A stretch of DNA of 64,000 nucleotides from Sclerotinia nivalis. Its lineage: Eukaryota; Ascomycota; Leotiomycetes; Helotiales; Sclerotiniaceae. Below, piece by piece: positions 1-10,785 of the stretch (position 1 is its first letter; each line of letters starts with the position of its first letter). Where the stretch lies: the NCBI GenBank assembly GCA_029531795.1, contig JAPEIS010000001.1:3224001-3288000 (forward strand), given 5' to 3'. The position numbers were made by a program, and so were the translations under genes. The notes beneath the pieces are model-generated. The model was given only the letters and a program-made list of their open reading frames with translations, was not told where the DNA came from and did not search any database.

Positions 1-588
1 TTGACTATATCGGTCATGTTGTAAACCCAGTGTTCGCTTTAGTAACGTTGGGCCCCCAATATTTGCCAGGTCTTCCGTCAGCGAATTGGTGGCACCGGTA
101 CTAGATATGCTAGCTTCGTGGGGTCTGGACCTTTCGAAATTCCTGTCTGGAGATCTAGTTGCGATACTTGTTAGCCATGATCAAAAACACACAAAATATT
201 GAACATGTAATTTCACGTACCTTCGTTTAGCAACAGATTCCTCCTTCCCCTCCACATTTAGCTTCCTTTTTCTAGGTTGTGGACTTGACACAAAAGTACA
301 ATCCTGCGAATGAAATTGACAAACAACACACGTGGACTGTCCCTCATTGATTACACATCTACTCTTCCTCCTCCTACAAGCATCACAAGGTCTATCTTTT
401 CGACTTCTCATGTTATTTCCCAAGTCCATCGATGCCACACTACTCGTGCTCGTTGACAAACTAGAAATATCTCTGCCGTTTGAAGAATCGATTGGAGTAT
501 CGAGGATTGTATCTAGATGAGGTTTCTTAGAAGCAATGGCAATTGGGGCAGTACGTGCTATAGGAGTTGGGGTCGACATGATGGACAC
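1..588 (-). CDS. Zn2Cys6 fungal transcription factor, N-terminal part (runs off window)
   Basis: Sequence-specific DNA-binding regulator of the Gal4-type Zn2Cys6 family, expected in the nucleus. Exon 1 is 221-588 and exon 2 is 1-154, cut by the window edge. The intron 155-220 has a GTACGT donor and a CTAG acceptor and keeps the frame (phase 2). Six cysteines C68-X2-C71-X6-C78-X8-C87-X2-C90-X6-C97 form the binuclear cluster, preceded by a Ser/Thr-rich leader and followed by a basic PRKRKL linker. Exon 2 ends in a stretch with GGPTLLKRTLGLQ, a motif I associate with the region just before the middle homology domain of fungal C6 regulators. The start could be Met1 or Met4. Target genes cannot be inferred from this part. 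Confidence 0.88.
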
Positions 589-3500
589 AGGGTAATAAGA
601 CTCCAGTGGATCAATATCCGCCGAAATAGTCCACCACCAGGGTCCGTAAGTGCGTGAACCCGATGACCTGCTCTAGACCCTGGGGTTGGTTCCGCCAATA
701 CTGCAGCTACACTGCTACAGCCAGGGAGGATAGATGAGATACGGGGTTTCTGGTGTAAATCCCCTGTCCTCGGAGAAGCGCGATGTGATTAGGGCCGAAA
801 ATTTGGTAGCGTATGGGGATGGTCTAGTGACGAGGGAACTGTCTCGATCGGGAAGTCCAGCAAAGATAGAAGATATGATATTCCAAAAGACGTGAGTGGC
901 TTGAGGAGAGATTATCAGATACGCTTATCGATATTTCTCCCCACTCTTTTGCCTGTCGAATATCTCTTGTATGCTTGAGGCCCGGTAATCCGTATATAGT
1001 CTTGGAAGAGCTTATCGGAGCTTGAAGTGGAAAATTGTGGTGTCGTCTGCACTGCGAATCTGCAAGTGCCCGGTCTGTGTCGAACGGGTAGATAAGAAAC
1101 CTTGGAGAGCCAACCACAAATAGAATGCCTTTACTGATAATGGTAAGAGTAGATTAATATTAAATTCTTTCTATCCCTTTTAAGTTTATTCCTGTCTATC
1201 CGTTTGATGGATTTAGGTTGACATGAACCTTCAAGAGAAATACTAATAATAGTTGACTGAGTTCAGTGACTATCACCACTGACTGCATGTACCAGCCAGT
1301 GATTGAAGGAGAATGAGATAATAGATAGTTTTCCACGTCATTGGTGAGGGAGAGGTATTAATAGTAGATTAGTAAAGGTTTCAGAAGTATTGAATGATAT
1401 CGATGAGAAGAACTTGGAGGAAAAAGGAAGGAGCTTAGAAGCTTAGGAGATATGGAGAGATGAAAGCTCAGATCTGCATTTACTAGAAACAGTACTTTCG
1501 TAAGAGAAAACCTAGATGACGATTTGATATTGGCCAAACGGAGGGCTTGGTACCAAATTAGAAGGCAATAATAAGAGTAACTGAGCAGGTTGAGTAACTT
1601 AAATGGTTAACAGGACAAATAACTAGTTGATCCCGCGTTGTCAACACGTTTTTCCTGGTTCCAAGACGTAGCTTTGGCGTCTTTTTTTTTCATGCTTCAA
1701 GATAAGGCGAAAGGGACCAATATAAGATTCGATATCTCTATCAAACATAAATAATTATTTTTACATTAATCTAGTAATCCGTACCTCGCATCTGCATTGC
1801 CGGTATGATGGGCCATCCACATCCAACCCTTGAAGCATTTGGGTACACAACATGTTTTATGTCCTAGGTAGGCTTGCTTATTCTGGCTGTTTGCCAGTGT
1901 CTAATGACTCTAGTCATAAAAAAATCAAAATAACCGACTCTTGTACACAGAAATTGAAAGTTTTCCGGCTTCCCCTACTTGACTACTCCGAGTAAATTCT
2001 CGTTTGATGGGTTTAACTCGTTCGAAGGCTTACGCTTTGATCAACTTGAAGTCCAGACATATACCTAGATACTGGATTACAAGTCTTATAGATGGTTTTA
2101 ATGACACCAGAATATGCATGAATATGCATCCTCAATAAGCCATCCACGTGAGTTTAACCAATCAACGTATCTTATACGTAATATTTGGTAACCCCAAACC
2201 TTTTATTGGATACATTTAAAGAATTACTTAAATTTATGGAGTTTGTAAATTGTAACATCCCATACATCTTTTTTTAATCAGCTATCCTTTTCTCTATCTC
2301 CACCACTCAACGTCCAGCATTTCCTTATCATCTTCTCAAACATCCTATCTCGTTGACCCTTGTTGCTGCAAACTCTCTCGGCTGCCCAAATGATGCTATC
2401 TTGATTTCTGTACATGTGCTAAAGTTGCTCAGCCACTTAGCCAAGATATACCTTTTGTAAAGCAACGGATTAGGTATTATGGGGACAATATGGGTACATA
2501 TCCATCCAGACAGTGTTGATATCTAATGATCTAATCTAACCATGATCTGCTAACCCCACAACACACGACCCCTCTAGTGCATGATTATTGCTAAAGGAAA
2601 CCTCCAAAGCCCTCTAAACCCTGGTACCTATTGGTCATACATGAGTTCAAACGCCCATTCATCTACCAGCAGTTCTTACTTCATGAGTCCATGCCAATCC
2701 AAACATATGAATTTTGCGAGAAAAGCTCTCGGGACCCTTTTCGTGGATGGTTAAATTGTTATGTAATTCCGAGATTGGCGCACATCGGGAATTGCACTTT
2801 GAAATACTTTTGTGTCATATATTTCGGGTGGCTTTGATTGCGAAGAAAAGTTGGGGGTTGTGCACTGTGCAGATTTCCAGATTTGCATTTGTACCCACAT
2901 GCGCGATCGGAGGTACGTTTAAAGAATCATTGGAATCCCAAACGCCGAAATGATTATCAGCATAAGGCGGTGAGATTCTAGATGAAGTATTTGCTCTTCA
3001 TTGCTACTGCATTACTGCATTGCTGACGGTTCATATCAATCTCTTACCTCATTTTTTGAGGTGGAATGTCACTGTCAGTCAGACTCGGAAATTGCGCGTG
3101 GGAGAAAATCGAAGTTTCCGTGGAGGAAAGAGCGGTATGTTATGATAATCATGTTTGAAGTAAGTGGAAGTGATTTGAGAAGAAAATTCAGTGGCATATA
3201 CATGAAAGGCGTACAGCATTACAAAAGCAGTGCCGGCATGTTGCAATGGTGGCTGCCAAGAGGACCAATGTGGAAGATATACTTCCGAAACGCTGATCTG
3301 TTGTATTGAACACCTTCCGTGACGCTTCGGAAGTAAGATGCTCAACGAAACAAAAGATTTTTCATTCGTCATGCCATCATTATGAATTTGAGACATCAAG
3401 GGAGAATATTGGGCCCCGACAAAAATAACGGCGGGGTGTATTGTACCCCGCATTCATGAATCACGATAAGCAGTCTTATCGTTCTAGACCACAGCACTCG

Positions 3501-4920
3501 AGGCTCATTTGGGAGGCTTAAATAAACCGACAGATGCAGTCTCTGACTCAAGGTTCTTTTTGGTGTAATGGATGATCTGCCGGACGATAAGGTTTCGGAT
3601 GCATAGATGCAGATTGGGAGCAATTTAGACCTTGATAACCATGATGCGCTCTCAGCAAGAACTAACCAAACATAGGCGAAGCGAATTACAAAAGACAGAC
3701 GACAGAGGTTTCATTGGAACCTACTGCTGCTTCCTGTTCCTCAAATCAGCATGTTTGTTGCAGGAAAACAGATCTTCCTCATTTTATGCATTAGATCACT
3801 AGAAACGCTTAAAACCAAGAGATTTTGATCCTGAGTTTTTCAGCAAAGAAGGTTCCTCAAGAAGATTTTGAGTCCAGTAAACTTTTGGCGTAGACGAGAA
3901 TTGTAAAAGAACAGAAACTTGAAAAGAGGCTTGTGAAGAATATCTGGGTAACAGGATTGCAATCACTTGAGGCAGCCCGCGGGAGGAGGGAAATTGAGTA
4001 GTACTCGTTGGATGAGGTAGAATATTTTCGAGGACTAGCTCGGTTCCTTCCCTCACTGAAAGATGTAGAGATCACTTCAAAATCCCGATTTATTTTCCCT
4101 TGTGGAAAAAATCTCAAAAGTGAAGGAAAGGTGAAGAAGTGGAGCGAAGGATATTTGAGGAGCAAATCCCGAGGGACGCTAGCTAGTGGTCGTTCCTGCC
4201 CCTTTCGTATTTCGCTTACTTTTTCATTGATGTGGTCAATTGCGTGATGATGTTCCACTGTCTCCTCATAATCTATATTATATTGTCTCTTAGTATATAT
4301 TATCAGGTATGAGACGGAAAGAAGTTCAAATCAATGTAAGACAATTGACCAATTGCGCATGTACATATGTAACGACAAATAAACTCATCGAATCTTACTC
4401 GACATTTTGGAGTATTCATCCAATATACTAAAAATACAACACCGGATTTACAACATCAATATTCCAATGGAAGATCATGAAAAGGCAATGAGGGGAATGT
4501 TCTACAAGTTAAAATTTCAAGAAATATCCCTTTGAAGCATTCAGGAAATTATGTAGATATACGACAACAGACTTTTGGGCAGAAATAAGATGGGATTAGG
4601 GGCGGGAACATCCACAATACTAAACTATAGCCTCGATTTTTTCACTGGACCTCTTGGAAAATTAGTGTCCTTGAGAAGTCAAGTCATGAAGGAACAGGGT
4701 GATGAAGGGTTTATGTTTTTCTAAGCGATGATGTTTACGAGGAGAAAAAACACAACCTTATCGCCATTGTATTGAAGGAAATTTCGTAATGCATTTTGAG
4801 CAGGGAGTTTCAAGCAGCTAATCCGTTGACATAATTCATCAATCTCAAGTTCTTGAAAAATTGGTATCCATGTTTCCTCTCTAACTCATCTCTTATCTCT
4901 TACTCCCGTAAATGTCCCAT
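589..4920. other. Gene-poor intergenic region, 4.3 kb
   Basis: No convincing gene is seen. Open frames here are at most about 130 codons (for example 3857-4258 minus and 3079-3453 minus); they show no recognisable domain and no supporting splice structure. The stretch is AT-rich with poly-T runs near 1681. The first few hundred bases presumably hold the promoter and 5' leader of the minus-strand Zn2Cys6 gene. The last hundred or so hold the 3' end of the MFS gene. A lncRNA or decayed repeat cannot be excluded by eye. Confidence 0.5.
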
Positions 4921-6509
4921 CTATGACTCGGCCTCTGAATTTCTCTCTGCAGCTGCTCTTGCTTCTACTTCTAGCGCTCTCCTCTCTTCCTCTGCTAAAT
5001 CCTCATGGGTCTTGTGCCCTCCAAAAAATGCCAGCAATGATAAATCATAAGTCGCTTTGAGCGCTCCAGCGCAAACAAATACAATCCAGAAGAGATTTCT
5101 CCCAGCCAACACACCCGTGATGACGGGGCTAAGACTTTGCGCAAATGTCTTCACTACATTTAAAAGACCCATAACTGCAGTACGTTCGTGTGGATGGACT
5201 ACCGCCGCGAGAAAGGCAGAACGTGGTGCTACATCCATACTGGAGGTGGAGTGCCGGAGGATGAGAAAGGTTATTGCTAACGGGAGAGTAGTAGGAATGG
5301 GGATTAAAGAGAGAAAGATAGACGAGGGGAGATGTGTGAATGCCATTGTCTGTTGGGAAGCCTTATGTTAGAAGGGTGTGCACTGTGGGGGCAGTTAGAA
5401 TATACCTTGACGTTTCCAAAACGTTTTGCTAGAGACGACGCAACTAGCATGGAGCCAGCTGATATGATACTCGTGATGGAAAAAAGAGAGCCTAATTGCC
5501 CTTCTTCGATGCCGAATTTTTCGTGGAAGAAATAAGTCACCCATGAGCTGTGATAATCTGATTAGTTCCACGAAGCGAGCGTGAGATTGAATAAGACTCA
5601 CAGAGGTACGAGGCCGGATGCAAAAGAATCAAGGCCGAAAATGAGACAAAGGTTTAACACAAGAAATTTGCTCTCCTGACTTATGTTGGGCAGCTTCGAG
5701 GCAAAATAGCCTTTCTTTTTAGTTACCGTCTCGTCCGCTCCGTCACCCAGCAATGGAGCATTTTCCGGATCATTAATAGGCGCATCTTTCTTCTCAGCCT
5801 CGACTGCTTGGCTAAGTGCCACCGAGAGTAGGAACTTGATGAATCCAAATAGGGTATAGCTCCAAAATACAGCTCGATATATAAAGATATTCGTCCAGGC
5901 CAGCTCATTCCGAAGATAATTAATGACCCAACCAGAAGCAATAAATCCGCACGCCTGCCCAGCTGTTCCTATCAAAGAATACCATGCGTATATGTCGCTT
6001 CGATTGGATGCGGCGGTAAGTTGTGCGAGAGTTGACTCTTCAATTGCTCGAAATGGGCCGATTTCATTTCCACTTGAAACATCATATCAGCATTTCTGAA
6101 CGGTAACTAGAGTAGATAAGAGAAGTACATACCTGGGACTTATAACCCCCAACACCGCAGCAGCAAGCAGGACCCAGTAGTTCTCACAAAGCGCAAAAAC
6201 AATGCCGCTCCCCATCATTAACCCCGACCCCACCGCCAAGATGGATTTTCTCCCCAGCGCATCTGCGAATAGTGTAAGAACGAAGCTAATTAATGTATCG
6301 CCGATCAATGTCAAGGTCATAAAAAGCCCTATCTTCGTCTTGGAAATGTCAAGTGCAGAGAGAAATTCCACGAGAATTAGGGTCGCTGTAGCATATGCGA
6401 ACATTCGAATGAAGCGCTGAAGACATAGGAGCTTGGTATCGAGGGACGATTTGTAGAGAGTAATGAGGCCAACCTCATCGATTAGACGGTGGAAATATTC
6501 CAACACCAT
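4921..6509 (-). CDS. MFS transporter (12-TM type, DHA1-like)
   Basis: Membrane transporter of the major facilitator superfamily; substrate unknown. Model of four exons: 6133-6509, 5602-6072, 5406-5547, 4921-5349, giving 472 residues. Introns are 54-60 nt with GTATGT, GTGAGT or GTATAT donors, and all phases close. The N-terminal half has hydrophobic segments around IGLFMTLTLIGDTLISF and the canonical loop 2-3 motif ADALGRKSILAVGSG (the D-x-x-GR(R/K) signature). Exon 2 starts with SGNEIGPFRAIEES, a conserved loop 4-5 region. A long acidic cytoplasmic loop (EAEKKDAPINDPENAPLLG) separates the two six-helix halves, and the C-terminus is a charged Ala/Glu-rich tail. The length is ordinary for the family. 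It is divergent from the AT-hook gene, with about 0.8 kb between the two starts. Specific drug or sugar specificity is not readable. Confidence 0.9.
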
Positions 6510-7329
6510 TGTGGACTACAATTGAACCAGTCGTGAGCACGCAGGAGTTGACTTGAGCTTCGATTTCCGGGTTTTCGAACGAAGCTTAATTTCTGGCCGT
6601 CGATCAATAGACAAAAGAAGAAAGAACAGAAAACTGAAATGAGAAGAGAAGATATATTCAATATCCCCTATACTTAGCTAAGGATTTAAGAAAAGTTCGA
6701 ATGAATCTAACTATCTTTATTTGCATTGCTTGATGAGTGGACATACCGCTTTTTGGATTGTCATTCATTGCTTTGTCACTCAAAAGTTGCAGCTGGATTA
6801 ATGCAGCTGCGTATTATTCGCATTCTTAGCACAATCTTAGCACCCATCTGATAAGATTGACAATTAGAATTCACCGACATTCTTTTTAATCAATACTTCC
6901 ACTGACAGATAATAAATACTTCATGAATTGATATTCATTCACAGCATCATGGAAAGAAGCAAGGCTTATTTCTTGATGAGGTTCTTGACCTATGGAAAAA
7001 AGCGGTCAAATAAATCATGATGAGAATTTTGCTTCGAAATTTCATATAAAAGAATCACAAAATCACAATACCTATCACAATATCACAATACCTATCACAA
7101 AATCGCAATACCTATTACATCACTGCCATTTGAACTTCAAGCGTGGATCTCGAGGCAGTCCTTGACTCTTATCAGTTACCTTTCAGTAAGGGATGTTCTT
7201 TGTGAGACATAGTCCAATGCGGAAACCGCGTGCCGAAGATATCTTTGTTGTGAAAATCAACCACATATGGATATCTTCATTTGTTCTCCAAGTTAGTACT
7301 TGCCAAATTGTCAATTTTCAGTCATCATC
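6510..7329. promoter_or_regulatory. Divergent intergenic region between MFS and AT-hook genes
   Basis: 820 nt that must contain both promoters. It is AT-rich. A 20-nt period tandem repeat lies at 7061-7120, about 210-270 nt upstream of the plus-strand start. The sequence TTTTCAG at 7315-7321, just before the ATG at 7330, resembles an intron acceptor, so a 5'UTR intron is possible. Confidence 0.4.
7061..7120. repeat. 20-nt tandem repeat, three copies
   Basis: Three consecutive 20-nt units of the form (A/T)ATC(A/G)CAATACCTAT(C/T)ACA(A/T) with four or five substitutions in total. It lies in the promoter side of the AT-hook gene. Whether it binds anything is unknown. Confidence 0.8.
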
Positions 7330-10062
7330 ATGGCGCCGAAGAAAGATACGACTGTCACCGCTACCAGGGCAAGGCTCTCTCGAGCAGCAAAAGATAAACC
7401 GAAGGAGTTACCTGAGTCCATTCCAAAGACTACGCCCAAAACAATCAAGAAAACCCAAGGCCGTCCAAAGAAATCCATACCTGTAAAATTTTCCACCCCA
7501 GAAGCAAGTTCAGCTCGCGATGTGAAAGGCAAAGGAAAAGGAAAAGGGAAAGGAAAGGGAAAGGAGACCGATGTAGCAATACCGGAAGTGCCCTCAGATT
7601 CTGCTCTTAATGATGAAATAATACGTCAAGAAGCAACTTATCCAAATCCATTCTCCACAGAAAGCTCCCGCAGAAATACCGCAGCTTTACTTTCTCAATG
7701 GGATTCTACAAAATCTCCTGTTTATCTTTCCCCGGAATCGCGAAAACAATTGGTTAATGAAACCCGAAAGTCTAAATCACCGAGGTCTGCGAAATCTAAG
7801 CATGATAGAGCACACGCGACGTCGGATAAAGGGCATATTGTCATTCCCCCACCAGCTTTGAAGGACATGGGAGAGCAAACCTCTCAGATCTTTGATGCCA
7901 ACAAACAACACCGCTTGAACTCTTTAGCGGAAGGAAAGTTTCCCGATCCGACTTATCCTCGGGCTAGTATATCTGATGGGACAGAACCTTCACCCAGGTT
8001 CAAATCGGCCATGGGGTTCAGATACTCTCCGGGATTTGGAGGACCACGAGGCTTCAATGCGAGCCCAACCTATCAATTTGGCTTTAATCCGGGGCGAACT
8101 ACTTCTGCAATACCCGGGGTTGAGGTTCTATTATCCTCGGGGCCGTTCAAACGAGCGGACCTAACCGATTCCAATGCTGATGCCGGTCCCAGTTCTCGTG
8201 TCGATGGAGTAGCAGCCGGGCTTTCATCATCTAAACCCGCATTCATAGGTGGACCCCCAGAATATTCCGCGGATTATAATCCTGAATATTCCCAGCAGTT
8301 TTCGACAGATCAGAATAATTTTATGGATTTTAATCGGAACAGATTCAGTAACTTTGGGCAGAATTACAAATGGTTCGAACCACGAACATTACCATCATGG
8401 GGACAGCAGGGAACCCTTCTTCCTGGGCACCCACAATACTACAATCCCGAAGGAAAACAAGCCTGGTATAATAATTGGAATGCGTCGCAGCAAAATTTTC
8501 CTCTGGTACCAGGTTACGCCTCGGACCCAATGCCAGGTTACTCTTCAAGACCAGGCTACCCTCCGAATCCAATGTCGGGTTATTCTCCCATGCCAGAGTT
8601 CGAATCTATTCCTGCGCATCATGAATATCAAGCGTCTTCCCAGCCGGCACAAACGGGTCAACCATCTACTGAGGAGAATGCTACAACGACTAACAGTTTA
8701 GAAACACAAGGTATCAGAGAAAGTAGGATGACACGGGAGAAAACCATTTTTGTACCAGGAGGAAAAATAATCAAAACAACTACCACAGTATTCATACCCA
8801 CTGATGAAGATAAGAAGAAGAAGGGCAAAAATGTAGAGAAGCCGCCAGAAGACAAAATTGGTATAGTAGTGGTAGATAAAGAGGGTAATGTTGATGTTGA
8901 GTCCGGAGATTGGCTGGAAGGATTCAATAGAATCGAAGGGTGGGAGGTAGAAGCTCTCCTCGGCCAACATAAAAGGTGGCGACCACATAGAAATCGGAAT
9001 CCGGATACGAGAAAGGGTATTGCGAAGAAAGCTACGCCACAGAAGAAACCTATTGCTCCATCAACATCACCAACCTCACCCAAGCTTCCACAGCTAATGT
9101 CTCCCGAGCTTCCACACCCAAAGCCTCCCACGATGATGCCCGCGTCACCCACTCTAGATTTCATCCCCTTTGATTTTCCGCACCCCCAGAACACGAGACC
9201 CACCCGATCACGAGACACAAGAATATCGAAAGCAAACCCTCAATCCGCCAGGAAGAAAACCGCTCCAAAAGCTAAATCCAAAACACCAACACCTAAAGCT
9301 AAAGCCAGCGCTGGCAAAGTTACCAAATCAACTTCAACCCCAACTCGTAGTCTCCGTTCAAGCATCTCACCTTCCAAAACAAAAACCTCTGAAACCAAAG
9401 CCGTTACCAAGTCCAAGATCTCCAAATCCAATTCCAATTCTGCAACTCCCAAATCCAAATCCGCACCCGCCAAAGCAGCAGAAAAACAATCAAAAACAAC
9501 CCCACCACAATCACAATCTCAATCACAATCCCAACCCATCTTCGGAACCTCATTCGAAAACTCCACAACAAAAAAAGCCTCCACCGCCCCATCAGGAAGC
9601 ATATCAAACCCTAATCCCGACTCCCCCAATTCATCAACATCCAAACCAGACCCCACACAAAACACCTTCAACAGCCCATCGAATCTCAACAACCCCAACC
9701 CTAATCCCGACTCCCCCAATTCATCAACATCCAAACCAGACCCCACACAAAACACCTTCAACAGCCCATCGAATCTCAACAACCCCAACCCCAACCCCCA
9801 ACAAAACCACACTCCCCCCAGCGACACCACACACACACGCAACCCCAACCCCACCAACCAAGAATTCACCCACAACACCGCAGAACTCCAGCGCCAAATC
9901 CAACAGCGACAAATCCTCGCCAATCAAGCCGCCGAAAACATGGAACGACTCCGAGGAAAAGGCGCCGCGAAATCCGCGAAGAATTTCGAGGAGCTTATGG
10001 GGTTTGTGGAGGCTGGGCGTGTGGAGTTGGAAAGAAGGGAGGCGGGCAATGTTGATTTTTGA
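7330..10062 (+). CDS. Large disordered AT-hook protein with C-terminal coiled coil
   Basis: Single-exon frame of 910 residues. I chose the ATG at 7330 because the upstream in-frame extension has no ATG. No catalytic domain is recognised. Residues 1-90 are Lys-rich and include an AT-hook-like core TQGRPKKS, then a (GK)n tract, suggesting nuclear, DNA- or chromatin-associated function (inference). The middle (about 210-460) is Pro/Gly/Tyr/Asn-rich with PGY repeats. About 480-560 is a more ordered block including KTIFVPGGKIIKTTTTVF and a Trp-containing GWEVEALLGQHKRWR. The region 600-840 is Ser/Pro/Lys low complexity containing a perfect 30-residue duplication. The last 60 residues (AELQRQIQQRQILANQAAEN) look like a coiled coil. 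Family not recognised; probably restricted to related fungi. Confidence 0.8.
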   Translation: MAPKKDTTVTATRARLSRAAKDKPKELPESIPKTTPKTIKKTQGRPKKSIPVKFSTPEASSARDVKGKGKGKGKGKGKETDVAIPEVPSDSALNDEIIRQEATYPNPFSTESSRRNTAALLSQWDSTKSPVYLSPESRKQLVNETRKSKSPRSAKSKHDRAHATSDKGHIVIPPPALKDMGEQTSQIFDANKQHRLNSLAEGKFPDPTYPRASISDGTEPSPRFKSAMGFRYSPGFGGPRGFNASPTYQFGFNPGRTTSAIPGVEVLLSSGPFKRADLTDSNADAGPSSRVDGVAAGLSSSKPAFIGGPPEYSADYNPEYSQQFSTDQNNFMDFNRNRFSNFGQNYKWFEPRTLPSWGQQGTLLPGHPQYYNPEGKQAWYNNWNASQQNFPLVPGYASDPMPGYSSRPGYPPNPMSGYSPMPEFESIPAHHEYQASSQPAQTGQPSTEENATTTNSLETQGIRESRMTREKTIFVPGGKIIKTTTTVFIPTDEDKKKKGKNVEKPPEDKIGIVVVDKEGNVDVESGDWLEGFNRIEGWEVEALLGQHKRWRPHRNRNPDTRKGIAKKATPQKKPIAPSTSPTSPKLPQLMSPELPHPKPPTMMPASPTLDFIPFDFPHPQNTRPTRSRDTRISKANPQSARKKTAPKAKSKTPTPKAKASAGKVTKSTSTPTRSLRSSISPSKTKTSETKAVTKSKISKSNSNSATPKSKSAPAKAAEKQSKTTPPQSQSQSQSQPIFGTSFENSTTKKASTAPSGSISNPNPDSPNSSTSKPDPTQNTFNSPSNLNNPNPNPDSPNSSTSKPDPTQNTFNSPSNLNNPNPNPQQNHTPPSDTTHTRNPNPTNQEFTHNTAELQRQIQQRQILANQAAENMERLRGKGAAKSAKNFEELMGFVEAGRVELERREAGNVDF
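9607..9786 (+). repeat. Perfect 90-nt in-frame tandem duplication
   Basis: Positions 9607-9696 and 9697-9786 appear identical base for base. They encode two identical 30-residue units starting NPNPDSPNSSTS and ending NNP. The following bases begin a third, degenerate NPNPNP start. Identity at the DNA level indicates a recent duplication or ongoing homogenisation. Confidence 0.9.
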
Positions 10063-10785
10063 GCGGGGTGTTGGGTTGGGGATGTGGAGGGAGATTGTAT
10101 GGTTAATTTGTTGTGGGAAAGATCTAGAGGGGTTGAATGCGTGTTTGATGGTTGATTGTTGAGTCATGTGAAAATATTTCTTTTTGTATGTGTTTTTATG
10201 TTAGGAATTTTGCAAAATGAGCGTCGCGCGAGTTCCGTGGAGGATATAATTTGTGTATGTAGGTATAGCGATGTCATATTAATATTTTCAAACCCTATTT
10301 GCTGCCTAGCTTATCTAAACTTCTCAATTCCGAAGCATTTCCTTTTGTCCTTGCCTCTTTTTGTCCATGTCCATGCCCGTATCCATGTGCAGGATTGATT
10401 TATTGCTTGAAGAATGTATGTATGTATCACGCATCTAACCTCCATGCTTATACCACGGGGGAAGTATGAAACTCTTTACCAAGAGGAAGTTTGCCTGATA
10501 AATACTAATTATGTATAGAGAAATCAGATCTGCCTCCGGGTTTTAGAACAAATACATGTAATGAAGAAACATATCAACGTCAAGATCAAGATCAAATTCG
10601 ATTCCGAAATATGATTAGTGTGCGCGGTTGAACTAAATGGATTTTGCTAAACCATAATGCCAAAGAGCGGAACTTTTAGTTCGATAAGCAAAGAGAGCCG
10701 ACTACTGAAGCAATGCATCAAAAGCCATATGAAAGATAAAACTGAAGCCCGAACACCTATTCACAAGAGTAAGAGAAGACCTCAT
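10063..10785. other. Convergent 3' intergenic region
   Basis: 723 nt between two converging genes (AT-hook gene and aldolase). It must hold both 3'UTRs and polyadenylation sites. No other gene or structured element was seen. The plus-strand frame 10657-11013 is a shadow of the aldolase gene end. Confidence 0.5.

Noticed and set aside
824..1117. 97-codon minus-strand frame upstream of the first regulator
   Set aside because: No motif; position suggests 5' leader or promoter DNA.
3079..3453. 124-codon minus-strand frame
   Set aside because: No recognisable domain, no splice-extended continuation, composition like non-coding DNA.
3857..4258. 133-codon minus-strand frame
   Set aside because: Ser/Phe/Leu-rich without any motif, overlapped by a frame on the other strand; looks like chance.
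7061..7120. Three 20-nt repeats considered as a CRISPR-like array
   Set aside because: No spacers, direct head-to-tail units, and the window is clearly eukaryotic.
9170..10167. Long frames of 330 and 147 codons overlapping the AT-hook gene
   Set aside because: Shadows created by Pro/Asn/Ser low-complexity coding sequence in the real frame.
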